From Aquabacterium humicola (GTDB lineage: Bacteria > Pseudomonadota > Gammaproteobacteria > Burkholderiales > Burkholderiaceae_C): a stretch of 50,349 nt of DNA. The position numbers and the translations under genes were made by a program. The stretch's first letter is position 1. Every line of letters starts with the position of its first letter. The stretch is from assembly GCF_030167915.1 (NCBI RefSeq), contig NZ_JARGNB010000014.1:1-50349 (forward strand), in the 5' to 3' direction. Below the pieces are notes generated by a model, which made no database searches, was not told where the DNA came from, and saw nothing but the letters and a program-made list of their open reading frames with translations. This document shows positions 17,487 through 25,849 of the stretch, piece after piece.

Positions 17487-18793
17487 TGCAGCCTTACCTC
17501 GATTCGATCGCCAATGCGGACCTGGTGAGCCGCATCGGCTACGTGCGCCAGCTGGCCGGGCTCAGCATCGAGTCGCATGGTCCCGAGTCGATCGTCGGTG
17601 AGGTTTGCGAGCTGCGACCGCGCCGGGGCCGGGCCCTGCGGGCCGAGGTGGTGGGGTTTCGCGACGGCCGCGTCACACTGATGCCCTACGGCCACGTGCA
17701 CGGGATCGGACCGGGCTGCGAAGTGGTGGCGACGGGGCACCTGCCCGAAGTCGGAGTCGGCGAGGCGCTGCTCGGGCGTGTGATCGACGCCTTCGGCGAA
17801 CCGCTGGATGGCGGGCTGCGTCCCGCGACGCGGGCCCTGCAGCCCCTGAAGGCCGCACCGCTGAATCCGATGGCCAGGCCGCCCATCCGCGAAGCGATGG
17901 AATGCGGGGTCCGCGCCATCGACACCATGCTGACCCTGGGCCGCGGCCAGCGCGTGGGCATCTTTGCCGGCAGCGGCGTCGGCAAGAGCACGCTGCTCGG
18001 CATGGTGTCGCGCCACTCCACCGCCGATGTCAACGTCATCGCGCTCATCGGCGAGCGCGGGCGCGAGGTGCGCGAGTTCATCGACAGGCATCTGGGCGCC
18101 ACCGGGCTCGCACGCTCGGTGGTCGTCGTGGCGACCTCGGACCAGCCGGCGCTAGCGCGCGCGCGCGCCGCCTATGCGGCCACCGCCATCGCGGAATGGT
18201 TCCGCGACCAGGGCCGGCACGTGCTGCTGACGATGGACTCGGTGACGCGCTTCGCGATGGCAAAGCGGGAGATCGGCCTGACCGCCGGCGAACCACCGAC
18301 ATCGCGGGGCTACACGCCGTCGGTCTTCGCCGAGCTGCCTGAGCTGTGCGAGCGTTGCGGCACGGCGGAGAGCGGCGCCATCACGGCGCTGTTCACGGTG
18401 CTGGTCGAGGGCGACGACTTCAACGAGCCGATCTCCGATCTGCTGCGGGCCACGCTGGACGGGCACATCGTGCTCACGCGCCAGTTGGCCCAGCAGGGCC
18501 ACTACCCGGCCATCGACGTCCTGCAGAGCGCAAGCCGTCTGTTCAGCGAGCTGGTCCCCAAGCCGCGGCGCGAGCTGGTCTACCAGGCGTTCGAGGCAAT
18601 GTCGCTGTACCAGCGCAACCAGCAAATGATCGACATCGGTGCCTACCGTGCGGGCAGCAATCCCGAGATCGATGCCGCGATCCGGTTGGCACCGGGCGTC
18701 AGCCGATTCCTGCGGCAGCACGAAGACGAACGCATCGGCGGTGGCCAGGCCATGGCGGCGCTCGAAGCGCTGGTCGTGAAAGAAAGGAGCTGA
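17486..18793 (+). CDS. fliI: Flagellum-specific ATPase FliI
   Basis: A 435-residue protein of normal length. Walker A is GSGVGKST (from Gly162), followed by ALIGERGREVREF and the Walker B-like HVLLTMDSVTRFA. ALFTVLVEGDDFNEPI and the end QMIDIGAYRAGSNPEIDAAI are typical of FliI and SctN. It hydrolyses ATP to deliver substrates to the export gate. All catalytic motifs are intact. The ATG overlaps the fliH stop. Confidence 0.96.
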   Translation: MQPYLDSIANADLVSRIGYVRQLAGLSIESHGPESIVGEVCELRPRRGRALRAEVVGFRDGRVTLMPYGHVHGIGPGCEVVATGHLPEVGVGEALLGRVIDAFGEPLDGGLRPATRALQPLKAAPLNPMARPPIREAMECGVRAIDTMLTLGRGQRVGIFAGSGVGKSTLLGMVSRHSTADVNVIALIGERGREVREFIDRHLGATGLARSVVVVATSDQPALARARAAYAATAIAEWFRDQGRHVLLTMDSVTRFAMAKREIGLTAGEPPTSRGYTPSVFAELPELCERCGTAESGAITALFTVLVEGDDFNEPISDLLRATLDGHIVLTRQLAQQGHYPAIDVLQSASRLFSELVPKPRRELVYQAFEAMSLYQRNQQMIDIGAYRAGSNPEIDAAIRLAPGVSRFLRQHEDERIGGGQAMAALEALVVKERS

Positions 18794-18798
18794 TCGAA

Positions 18799-19278
18799 AT
18801 GTCCGCGAAACGTGGATTCAGGTACGCGCTGGAACCCCTGCGGGTCAAGGGCGAGTGGGAGCTTGCCGAGATGCAGGTTCGCTTGGCCGATTGCAATCGC
18901 GCCCTTGATGAAGTGCAGGTCGTTGTCGAACGCCTAACGGATGAAGTACGCAGCCAGTTCGATGCGTCGCGGACCGTCTCGGCGCCGAGCGACGCCATGG
19001 CGGCCGAAGTGCAGTCGATGCGGCGGGCCTACCTCGGGCTGCTGTCGCGCCGGCTCGAGTCGGCCGAGCGGGACAGGGGGCGCATCGAGGACCGGCAGCG
19101 CGAGATCGCCGAGCGGACCACCCGCATGCAGCGCTTCAACGATGGCATCGAGCGGCACCGCGACGAGCAATGGCAGGAGCACCTGAAGGGACTCGACGTG
19201 CAGGCCGGCAAGGAGGCGGACGACGCCTGGCTTCGCGGCCGCCATCGCGCGCGTTCGAATGCCAGGAGCAACGCATGA
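18799..19278 (+). CDS. fliJ: Flagellar export chaperone FliJ
   Basis: A 159-residue, charged, almost entirely coiled-coil protein (FRYALEPLRVKGEWELAEMQ at the start; LGLLSRRLESAERDRGRIED later), as expected for FliJ, the stalk that couples FliI to the FlhA gate. Its position after fliI agrees. AAAGGAG lies about ten bases before the ATG. FliJ is poorly conserved, so the name rests on shape and position. Confidence 0.8.
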   Translation: MSAKRGFRYALEPLRVKGEWELAEMQVRLADCNRALDEVQVVVERLTDEVRSQFDASRTVSAPSDAMAAEVQSMRRAYLGLLSRRLESAERDRGRIEDRQREIAERTTRMQRFNDGIERHRDEQWQEHLKGLDVQAGKEADDAWLRGRHRARSNARSNA

Positions 19279-20399
19279 AGATCGACGCCGACTTCGACGG
19301 TTCCGCGAACGAGCGCATGCAACGACAGGCCCGCGACAGGCACAACTCGACCAACGCGTGGCTCAGACAGATGGAAATGGCGATGCTGACGCAACCGGTT
19401 CGTCCGCACGGTGCAGACGCCGGCACACCGGCGCCGAGCGAGGACCGGCGTCCTGCGCTCATGCACGCCACGCCTGCCGGTCGGTCCGCCCCGCAGGTCG
19501 ACGCAAGTGACGCCGCCGCGCGTGGTCAAGGCGGTCGCGAGGATGCATTGGCGGGTCCCGATCGTGCAGTTGCCGGGCGGGACGTGCCCGCCGCCCGTGC
19601 GGGAACTGGCGGGGCGAACGACGACGGCGCTGCGACGTTCCATCGGGCCGGCCATGCAGCGGACCCCGAGCAAAGGGTGCGGTCGAGCGCGTCGAGCGGC
19701 GAGGTCCCCGACTCCTCGGAGAACGCGCCGGGCAAGGTCGCGCCGCGATCCGCGCCCATCGCGTCGTTCGAATCGGTCGCGTCGATCGGCGAGGGCCGGG
19801 CAGCATCGGCGGACGCGCCCGACGAGGTGGTGCATCAGTCCGCGCCGATCGCGGCGCGTCACGGCCATCGCCCCGACCCGCAGACGCGCGACATGACGCT
19901 GACGGCCGAGGCTCGGGCCGCGATGCGGGCCGAGGGTCAGGCGGACGCCGCCGTCGCGCCGCGCGCCGTGCAAGAACTTCGCGCGGCTTTGCGTGCGGCC
20001 GGCATGCCCGCGGCACGGATGCCTGCAGCCGCGGCGAGCGACGCGGCGGAACGCTCCGCAGCGGTGTCGTCGAGGACGACGCAAGCGGATGCGGAACCGT
20101 TGCCGGAGCGGACGCTGCACGTGACCCGCGATGTCGACGGCGTGCACGTCACGATCCGCGACGGCAGCCTTTCCGGCACCGCGCATGCCGCCGTCGTCAG
20201 CCGCCTGCTCTCCGAATTCAGGAGCGCAGGCCTAAACCTTCGCTCCGCCACCATCAATGGCGCCACGGCCTATGCCGCGTGGGCGGACGAAAGCATCGAA
20301 CTGACGTCGGACTCGTTCCAAGAGTCCGCCGACCGCGTTTCCAGCACCGCGCCATTCGATCGGCGCCCAGCCCACGAAAGGACTCGCCATGGCCAATGA
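19275..20399 (+). CDS. fliK: Flagellar hook-length control protein FliK-like
   Basis: A 374-residue protein between fliJ and flgD. Residues ~40-270 are low-complexity, rich in Ala, Pro, Asp and Arg, as in FliK rulers. The C-terminal ~90 residues (RTLHVTRDVDGVHVTIRDGS, HAAVVSRLLSEFRSAGLNLR, SATINGATAY) look like the switch domain of FliK, though divergent. FliK measures the hook and changes export specificity. ATG 19275 overlaps the fliJ stop and follows AGGAG. Confidence 0.75.
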   Translation: MKIDADFDGSANERMQRQARDRHNSTNAWLRQMEMAMLTQPVRPHGADAGTPAPSEDRRPALMHATPAGRSAPQVDASDAAARGQGGREDALAGPDRAVAGRDVPAARAGTGGANDDGAATFHRAGHAADPEQRVRSSASSGEVPDSSENAPGKVAPRSAPIASFESVASIGEGRAASADAPDEVVHQSAPIAARHGHRPDPQTRDMTLTAEARAAMRAEGQADAAVAPRAVQELRAALRAAGMPAARMPAAAASDAAERSAAVSSRTTQADAEPLPERTLHVTRDVDGVHVTIRDGSLSGTAHAAVVSRLLSEFRSAGLNLRSATINGATAYAAWADESIELTSDSFQESADRVSSTAPFDRRPAHERTRHGQ

Positions 20400-20787
20400 A
20401 GTGACCACGGTGCAATCGACCAGCAGCCTGCAGATGCAGGACTTCCTGAAGCTGCTGCTCACCCAGATGACGATCCAGGACCCGCTGTCGCCGCAGAACC
20501 CGCAGGACTTCATGGTGCAGATCGCGCAGTTCACCAACCTGCAGCAGACGCAGCAGATCAGTCAGAACACGTCCCAGATGCTGACGACGGATCTGTCGAC
20601 GCAGTCGATCACGCTGCTCGGCCGCAAAGTGGGCGTGATCGTCGGCAACTCGACCACACCCGTTAGCGGCACGGTGACCGGCATTCGGTTCGATCGAGGG
20701 CAGTCGCTGATGTCCATCGCGCCGACGAGTCCCGGCACCGCTCCGCTCGTCGACATTCCGCTGTCGCAGATCGCCAACATCCAGTAG
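20389..20787 (+). CDS. flgD: Flagellar hook-cap protein FlgD, short form
   Basis: A 132-residue protein; FlgD is usually 210-230. The N-terminal cap motif is strong (FLKLLLTQMTIQDPLSPQNP, DFMVQIAQFTNLQQTQQ) and is followed by a single small beta domain (ITLLGRKVGVIVGNST ... VDIPLSQIANIQ). The Ig-like middle insert of FlgD appears to be missing. FlgD caps the growing hook. The gene overlaps the end of fliK by eleven bases. Confidence 0.9.
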   Translation: MANEVTTVQSTSSLQMQDFLKLLLTQMTIQDPLSPQNPQDFMVQIAQFTNLQQTQQISQNTSQMLTTDLSTQSITLLGRKVGVIVGNSTTPVSGTVTGIRFDRGQSLMSIAPTSPGTAPLVDIPLSQIANIQ

Positions 20788-20799
20788 CCGGGAAACGCC

Positions 20800-22002
20800 A
20801 TGAACGACATCCTGAACCTCTGCTCGTCGGCGCTGGTCGCGTCGACGACTGCGCTCAAGAACACCAGCAGCAACCTGGCTAACATGAACACTGCCGGGTA
20901 CCGTGGCACGCGCATGTCATTTTCCAGCCTGTTCGACTCCGGCACGGGCTCGCACGCGAGAACCGCGAATGGCGGTGTCATGGCGACAGTGGCGTCGCTG
21001 AACACCAAGCCCGGCGGCTATAGCTCGACCGGCAACAGCAACGATCTCGCCGTGCTCGGTGCTGGATTCTTCGTGCTGAAGGACGCCAAGGGCGAACTCG
21101 TCTACACCCGCGCCGGTTCGTTCGAATGGAAGGACAACAAGCTGGTTGCGGGTGATGGCAGCGCCGTGCAGGCGCTGGAGAACGGCGTGCTGAAGGACAT
21201 CACCGTCGGATCGCTTCTTACGGATCCCGGTGTGGCGACGACCAAAGTCACCTTCGACAAGACCGGCAGCAACACGCTTTGGACGGGCCAGACCAGCGAC
21301 AAGTACTCGGTCGGCGTGACGATCTTCGACAGCGCAGGCGGCAAGCATCCGCTGACACTCACCTTCACGAAGGTGACGGCTCCGACGGGACAACCCACCA
21401 GCAATGCCTGGAAGGTGACCGTGTTGGAGAACGACAAGGACATCGGCTCGCCGAATCCGCCCTTCGAGCTGAAGTTCCTGAGCGGCGGCCTGTTGATCGA
21501 CGGGGCCTCCGAGATGAGCTTCAGCTACAAGCCCGAAGGTCAGGACGCCATGAACGTGAAGGTGGACTTCACGGGACTGAAGTCCTTGTCCTCTGCGATC
21601 TCATCGAGTCTCTCGCCATCGGCTGACGGACAGGCTACCGGAAACCTGCAGCTCGACAACCTTGTCTTCGGCAAGGACGGCAAGCTGCAGCTGAAGTACA
21701 CGAACGGCGAATCGGCCGATGGACCGATGCTGGCGCTGGCGCGGACTGAACGTCCCTCGGACTGGATACAGACCGGCTCCAGCCGATTCGAGGTCGCCGT
21801 CGGGGGCAGCGTCCGCTACGGTACGGCCGGCGAGGAGTTCGGCGAGATCGCCGCGGGACAGCTCGAGGGCTCCAACGTCGACGTCTCGCAGGAATTCTCG
21901 GACCTCATCGTCGCGCAGCGCATGTACCAGTCGGCTAGCCAGGTCATCCAGGCCACGAGCACGCTCAACGACGCGCTCCTTCGTGCCGCCGGAGGCCGCT
22001 GA
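20800..22002 (+). CDS. flgE: Flagellar hook protein FlgE
   Basis: A 400-residue protein. The N-terminal helix ends in NTSSNLANMNTAGYRGTRMS, the hook-basal body signature. The FlgE core has LAVLGAGFFVLKDAKGELVY and TRAGSFEWKDNKLVAGDG. The C-terminal helix is GSNVDVSQEFSDLIVAQRMY and ASQVIQATSTLNDALL. It polymerises into the hook outside the cell. The stop overlaps the next start (TGATG). Confidence 0.95.
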   Translation: MNDILNLCSSALVASTTALKNTSSNLANMNTAGYRGTRMSFSSLFDSGTGSHARTANGGVMATVASLNTKPGGYSSTGNSNDLAVLGAGFFVLKDAKGELVYTRAGSFEWKDNKLVAGDGSAVQALENGVLKDITVGSLLTDPGVATTKVTFDKTGSNTLWTGQTSDKYSVGVTIFDSAGGKHPLTLTFTKVTAPTGQPTSNAWKVTVLENDKDIGSPNPPFELKFLSGGLLIDGASEMSFSYKPEGQDAMNVKVDFTGLKSLSSAISSSLSPSADGQATGNLQLDNLVFGKDGKLQLKYTNGESADGPMLALARTERPSDWIQTGSSRFEVAVGGSVRYGTAGEEFGEIAAGQLEGSNVDVSQEFSDLIVAQRMYQSASQVIQATSTLNDALLRAAGGR

Positions 22003-22778
22003 TGGCCACCGTCACCCCCGACGCGTACGCCGTCCGGCCCTTGTCTGCGGAAAGGGTCGAGACGATCCGCAGGCACGCGACCGCTGCATGGCGCGCGTGG
22101 TGCGAGCAGTGGGGCGCAGACGAGCAAGCAGGCAGCGTCTCCTGCCGGCCGGCAACCCGCGAGGACAAGGGCGCGGCCTGGGCGGACGGCGCGGCAGACG
22201 CCGCCCTGGCCGGTGTTCGCATCCAGAGGCACAACGACCTATACGCATCGGTGGCGAGCAGCCTGTTCGGTCCGCTGCCGGATGCCCACGACGCTGCGCC
22301 GGCGGCACGTCAAGTGGCGTACGAAGCGGCCACCGCCCTGTCGCGGGATTTGTCGCGAGCGCTCGCTGAGCTGGCGGGCGCTCCCGGCACGATCCCTTCC
22401 CCGCAGGCATTCGAGCGCCATGCGGGAACGGCGATCGTCGAGCTGCGCATCGCCGAGCACGGCGGCTCGCTGAAAGCACTGGTTCCGGCAGCGTCAATGC
22501 CCGCGCCGAAACCGTCGCGCGAGCGCCCGCTGACGCCGTTGACGCAGGCCCTGGACACGCAGCGTGTGCGCATGTCGCTGACCGTCGGCGAAATCGCGAT
22601 GACGCTCGGCGAGATCGCGCAGGTCGGACCCGGCGACGTCCTGCCGCTTTCGACCCGCATCGACCGACCCCTGGCGTTGCAGCTCGATGACGGCAGCGCA
22701 CCTCTTTCGGCGTTCGTCGGCATGCGTGGAAGGCAGCTGGCTGTGCGCCTCGTCTCGACCGGCGAACACCTCGCCTGA
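22002..22778 (+). CDS. FliM/SctQ-like C-ring protein, short, without CheY-binding motif
   Basis: A 258-residue protein in the fliM position. Residues ~185-250 form a SpoA (surface presentation of antigens) domain: VRMSLTVGEIAMTLGEIAQV, GDVLPLSTRIDRPLALQLDD. FliM is usually ~330 residues and starts with an LSQxEIDALL segment that binds CheY-P. Here the N terminus (MATVTPDAYAVRPLSAERVE) lacks it, and residues 20-170 are not clearly the CheC-like middle domain. In length and layout it is closer to SctQ/HrcQ of injectisomes. It should pair with FliN to build a C ring or sorting platform, without chemotactic switching. Confidence 0.65.
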   Translation: MATVTPDAYAVRPLSAERVETIRRHATAAWRAWCEQWGADEQAGSVSCRPATREDKGAAWADGAADAALAGVRIQRHNDLYASVASSLFGPLPDAHDAAPAARQVAYEAATALSRDLSRALAELAGAPGTIPSPQAFERHAGTAIVELRIAEHGGSLKALVPAASMPAPKPSRERPLTPLTQALDTQRVRMSLTVGEIAMTLGEIAQVGPGDVLPLSTRIDRPLALQLDDGSAPLSAFVGMRGRQLAVRLVSTGEHLA

Positions 22779-22794
22779 CCTTGAAGGAATCACC

Positions 22795-23133
22795 ATGATC
22801 GATGAACGTGCCCTCGCGCCCGCAGCCATGTTGCCCACCGCGATCGAATACTCGGAAATGGACGATGACCGCGCCGATGGGCGCTCGTTGCTGGGCGGCA
22901 ATCTCGGCGTCGTGAAGAACATTAGCGTCAAACTGCAGGTGAAGGCCGGCGAGACGACGTTGAGCGTCGGCGAGCTGCTGGCGTTGCGCGAAGGGCAGGT
23001 GCTGAAGCTCGACGGGCAGGTGAACGCGCCGCTGCAGATCCTGCTTGAGGGCGAGGTGGTGGCCAGTGGCGAGCTGATGGCCATGGGCGAGCACTTCGCC
23101 GTGCGCATCATCGACACCGTGCGCCGCGGCTGA
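22795..23133 (+). CDS. fliN: Flagellar C-ring protein FliN
   Basis: A 112-residue protein of normal FliN size with a SpoA domain: LGVVKNISVKLQVKAGETTL, SVGELLALREGQVLKLDG, PLQILLEGEVVASGELMAMG, HFAVRIIDTV. FliN forms the base of the C ring and docks FliH. AAGGA lies eight bases before ATG 22795. It follows the FliM-like gene by 16 bases. Confidence 0.93.
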   Translation: MIDERALAPAAMLPTAIEYSEMDDDRADGRSLLGGNLGVVKNISVKLQVKAGETTLSVGELLALREGQVLKLDGQVNAPLQILLEGEVVASGELMAMGEHFAVRIIDTVRRG

Positions 23134-23157
23134 TCGCCGCACGTGCCGGAGCTCCGT

Positions 23158-23913
23158 ATGCGTGTCCCCGTCCGCCTGATCGCATGGCTGCTCGCCGGCG
23201 CGCCCGCGCTCGCGGTCGCAGCGGACAGGGCTTCGGTGCAGTTGCCCGGTGTCTCGGTGCAAATCGGCGGCGTGGGCGGAAGCGAGCAGGTCTCCTCGAC
23301 CTTGCTGGTGGCGCTGGCGCTCACGGTGTTGAGTCTGGCGCCGAGCATCCTGGTTTGCATGACGTCCTTCGTGCGCATCAGCATCGTGCTGTCCATGTTG
23401 CGCCATGCGCTCGGTCTGCAAGACACGCCGCCCAACACCGTGCTGGTCAGCCTGTCGCTGTTCCTGACCGCCTTCACGATGATGCCGGTCTTCGAGCGGG
23501 TCCATGTCGAAGCGGTGCAGCCGATGATGAGCGGCCGGATGAGCATCGAAAAGGGCATAGCTGCCGGTCTCCAGCCCATGCGCGAATTCATGCTGAGGCA
23601 AACCCGTCCCGAGGAGCTGGCCACCATGGCCGAGTTGTCCAGGAAGGAGCCGCCGGCCGACGCTGCCGAGACGCCGATCATGCAGCTGATCCCGGCCTTC
23701 ATGCTTTCCGAGCTGCGCATCGCTTTCCAGATTGCGTTCGCGGTGTTCCTGCCATTCCTGCTGATAGACATGCTGGTGGCGACGCTGTTGATGGCGCTCG
23801 GCATGATGATGGTGCCGCCAGCGACGCTGGCGCTGCCAATGAAGATCCTGCTTTTCGTGCTGATCGACGGCTGGAGCCTGCTGGTGCGCTCGCTGCTGGG
23901 CACGATCCGCTAG
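23158..23913 (+). CDS. fliP: Flagellar export gate protein FliP
   Basis: A 251-residue membrane protein. It has a cleavable signal peptide (LIAWLLAGAPALAVAAD) and the FliP signature: SILVCMTSFVRISIVLSMLR, LGLQDTPPNTVLVSLSLFLT, LIPAFMLSELRIAFQIAF and MALGMMMVPPATLALPMKIL. FliP, FliQ and FliR form the export gate in the inner membrane. ATG 23158 has GGAG seven bases upstream; GTG 23143 in the same frame is a weaker start. fliO, which often precedes fliP, is absent. Confidence 0.96.
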   Translation: MRVPVRLIAWLLAGAPALAVAADRASVQLPGVSVQIGGVGGSEQVSSTLLVALALTVLSLAPSILVCMTSFVRISIVLSMLRHALGLQDTPPNTVLVSLSLFLTAFTMMPVFERVHVEAVQPMMSGRMSIEKGIAAGLQPMREFMLRQTRPEELATMAELSRKEPPADAAETPIMQLIPAFMLSELRIAFQIAFAVFLPFLLIDMLVATLLMALGMMMVPPATLALPMKILLFVLIDGWSLLVRSLLGTIR

Positions 23914-23922
23914 GGCGCCGAC

Positions 23923-24708
23923 GTGGAGTCCACTGTGGAGGCGATCGTTGCCGGTTCGCCGGGCGCGAAGGAGCGCGAAGCGGACCTGTGGTTCCGCTGG
24001 CGGCACGAAGGGGACGGCACGGCGCGCGACAAGCTGGTGCACCACTACCTCGAATACGCCCGCATCATTGCCGCGAAGCTCTATCGCACCCGTTACAACG
24101 ATGAATGCGAGTTCGCGGACTACCTCCAATTCGCCACGATCGGAATGCTCGAAGCCATGGAAACCTTCGATCCTGACCGCGAAGTGACCTTCCGGACCTT
24201 CTCGTCGCGGCGCATCCACGGCAGCGTGCTGGACGGCATCCATGCGAGCAGCGAAACGCATCGGCAGATCTCAGCGCGCAAGATGCTGCTCGCCGAGCGC
24301 ACGGACTCGCTGGCGTCCGACAACGCCGATCGCGATGCCGCTGTCGCTGCCGCCGGTGCCGGCGACACGTTCCTCGGTCTGGTGGAGGTCGCGATCGGTC
24401 TGGCGCTGGGCTACATGCTGGAGGGCTCGGCGATGTACCATCCAGCCGATGACACCGCGGCCATCGATAGCGGGTACGAACGAATCGAGTTCAGGCAGCT
24501 CCAGGAGAAGGTGACCGCGCTGGTCAGGTCGCTGCCTCCGCGGGAATCGACGGTGATCCATGCGCACTACTTCAATCAGGTGGCCTTCCAGGACATCGCG
24601 CGTGCGCTCGGCGTCAGCAAGGTCCGCATCTGCCAGCTGCATCGTCAGGCGCTCGAGCGGCTGTATCGGAAGATGGTCGAGCTTCGGCTGACGGATCTCG
24701 CGGCCTGA
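23923..24708 (+). CDS. fliA: Flagellar sigma factor FliA (sigma-28 type)
   Basis: A 261-residue sigma-70-family protein. Region 2 is clear (LVHHYLEYARIIAAKLYRTR, FADYLQFATIGMLEAMETFD, FRTFSSRRIHGSVLDGI). Region 4 is an intact HTH (LPPRESTVIHAHYFNQVAFQ, DIARALGVSKVRICQLHRQA). It directs RNA polymerase to late flagellar promoters. Residues ~140-185 include an extra hydrophobic, Gly/Ala-rich stretch (VEVAIGLALGYMLEGSAMY) in the region 3 area. No flgM is present in the window. The start at GTG 23923 has only a weak ribosome site. Confidence 0.9.
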   Translation: MESTVEAIVAGSPGAKEREADLWFRWRHEGDGTARDKLVHHYLEYARIIAAKLYRTRYNDECEFADYLQFATIGMLEAMETFDPDREVTFRTFSSRRIHGSVLDGIHASSETHRQISARKMLLAERTDSLASDNADRDAAVAAAGAGDTFLGLVEVAIGLALGYMLEGSAMYHPADDTAAIDSGYERIEFRQLQEKVTALVRSLPPRESTVIHAHYFNQVAFQDIARALGVSKVRICQLHRQALERLYRKMVELRLTDLAA

Positions 24709-24713
24709 CCGTC

Positions 24714-25109
24714 ATGACCCGTGTCGACAATCCTTCGCTCGCGTTGGCTGCCCTGCAGGCCGAACTGACGCTGCGGCTGCAGCGAGCCCGGCGTACGCAG
24801 TCGGCCAAGGCCCCTCGTCCAGCGGCCCGGCATTCGTCTAACGTGCCGCGCGGCGAGCGCGATGCCATGCAGCGCGTGCAGGTCCAACTCGGCCAGCTGG
24901 CGGCGGGCGATCCCGATGCGCCCCGTAAGGCCTTTCGTCTGTTTCTCGAGTCCGTCTTCATCGAACAGTTCGGCGAGGCCGTCGTGCTGGATCCCGCATT
25001 TTTCGCGATGGTCGACGAGGTGCAGCGGCAGATGGAAGGCCATGCCGAATTGCGGCGCCGAATGGAGGCGTTGGCCCGTTCCATCCTCAAACCGGGCCCC
25101 GCGCCCTGA
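24714..25109 (+). CDS. Unknown flagellar-operon protein
   Basis: A 131-residue protein between fliA and fliQ. I recognise no family. It has no signal peptide or membrane segment. Residues 1-50 are basic and probably disordered; residues 65-125 are predicted helical with many charges (KAFRLFLESVFIEQFGEAVV, DEVQRQMEGHAELRRRMEAL). Its ATG lies five bases after the fliA stop and fliQ follows at once, so it is surely part of the operon. It might be an export chaperone, an anti-sigma factor for the adjacent FliA, or a structural part; nothing decides between these. Confidence 0.75.
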   Translation: MTRVDNPSLALAALQAELTLRLQRARRTQSAKAPRPAARHSSNVPRGERDAMQRVQVQLGQLAAGDPDAPRKAFRLFLESVFIEQFGEAVVLDPAFFAMVDEVQRQMEGHAELRRRMEALARSILKPGPAP

Positions 25110-25125
25110 CAGGGAGCTCCATGCC

Positions 25126-25392
25126 ATGGTCAGCGATGCAGCACTTCAGCTCTTCTCCGCCTTGCTCTGGAACACCGTGCTGATCTGCGCGCCGGTGCTC
25201 GGCCTGACCTTGCTGGTCGGCGTCGGCGTCAGCATCTTCCAGGCGGTCACGCAGATTCAGGACATGTCGCTCAGCTTCCTGCCGAAGCTCGTCGCCGCCT
25301 TCATCGGGCTGGTTGCTTTCGGACCGTGGATGCTGCGTCGGCTGGTGAGCTATGCCACCCAGGTGATCAGCAGCCTGCCTGGACAGTTCTGA
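25126..25392 (+). CDS. fliQ: Flagellar export gate protein FliQ
   Basis: An 88-residue protein with two membrane helices (NTVLICAPVLGLTLLVGVGV and LVAAFIGLVAFGPWMLRRLV) and the FliQ motif SIFQAVTQIQDMSLSFLPKL between them. AGGGAG lies upstream of ATG 25126. It forms the gate with FliP and FliR. The usual next gene, fliR, is 457 bases further on because of an intervening decayed gene. Confidence 0.95.
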   Translation: MVSDAALQLFSALLWNTVLICAPVLGLTLLVGVGVSIFQAVTQIQDMSLSFLPKLVAAFIGLVAFGPWMLRRLVSYATQVISSLPGQF

Positions 25393-25443
25393 GTTTCGAG
25401 CACCTCCTGCCTCAACGTCCCGGCAATCTCGACCAGCTGCGGC

Positions 25444-25818
25444 GTGAGTGATACCCCATCCCTAACCGAGGAACCCACGGTGATACATGGAAGCTGTGTT
25501 TGCGGTGCCGTGCAGCTCGACATCCAGGAGCCGCTCGAGCACTCCCCGGAAGCACTGCCACTGTTCTCAGTGCAGAAAGCACACAGGGACCCACTGGAGC
25601 GGCATCAACGTACGCCGGAGTGCGCTTCACGTACGAAGCGCGGAGTCAGTCCGGTGGTACCAATCGTCCGCGGTGGTTCAGCGAGGCTTTTGCTCGACCT
25701 GTGGTTCGACCGTGTTCTGGAATTCGACCATCGAGCGCACATGAAGCACGCCTTTGTCGGCGACAAGGGAGGCTACTATGAAATCTCCGACGATGCGCCC
25801 CAAAGTCCTGGGTTCTGA
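25444..25818 (+). pseudogene. GFA-family (glutathione-dependent formaldehyde-activating-like) gene remnant
   Basis: Pieces of a GFA/Mss4-fold zinc protein appear in order but in different frames: VIHGSCVCGAVQLDI first, KHCHCSQCRKHTGTHWSGI next, RWYQSSAVVQRGFCSTCGST with VFWNSTIE after it, and MKHAFVGDKGGYYEISDDAP at the end. All zinc-binding CxC and CxxC motifs survive, but at least two frameshifts break the gene. It lies between fliQ and fliR, which normally adjoin, so it is a later insertion. No IS ends were seen at its borders. Confidence 0.75.
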
Positions 25819-25849
25819 GTAGGCCGCTCCAAGCGCTGGATCCGGTTCG

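Noticed and set aside
22012-24261. A 749-codon open frame antisense to the flagellar genes
   Set aside because: It lies opposite flgE-end/fliM/fliN/fliP/fliA, all of which have family motifs; long antisense frames are expected in high-GC DNA and its residues match no family.
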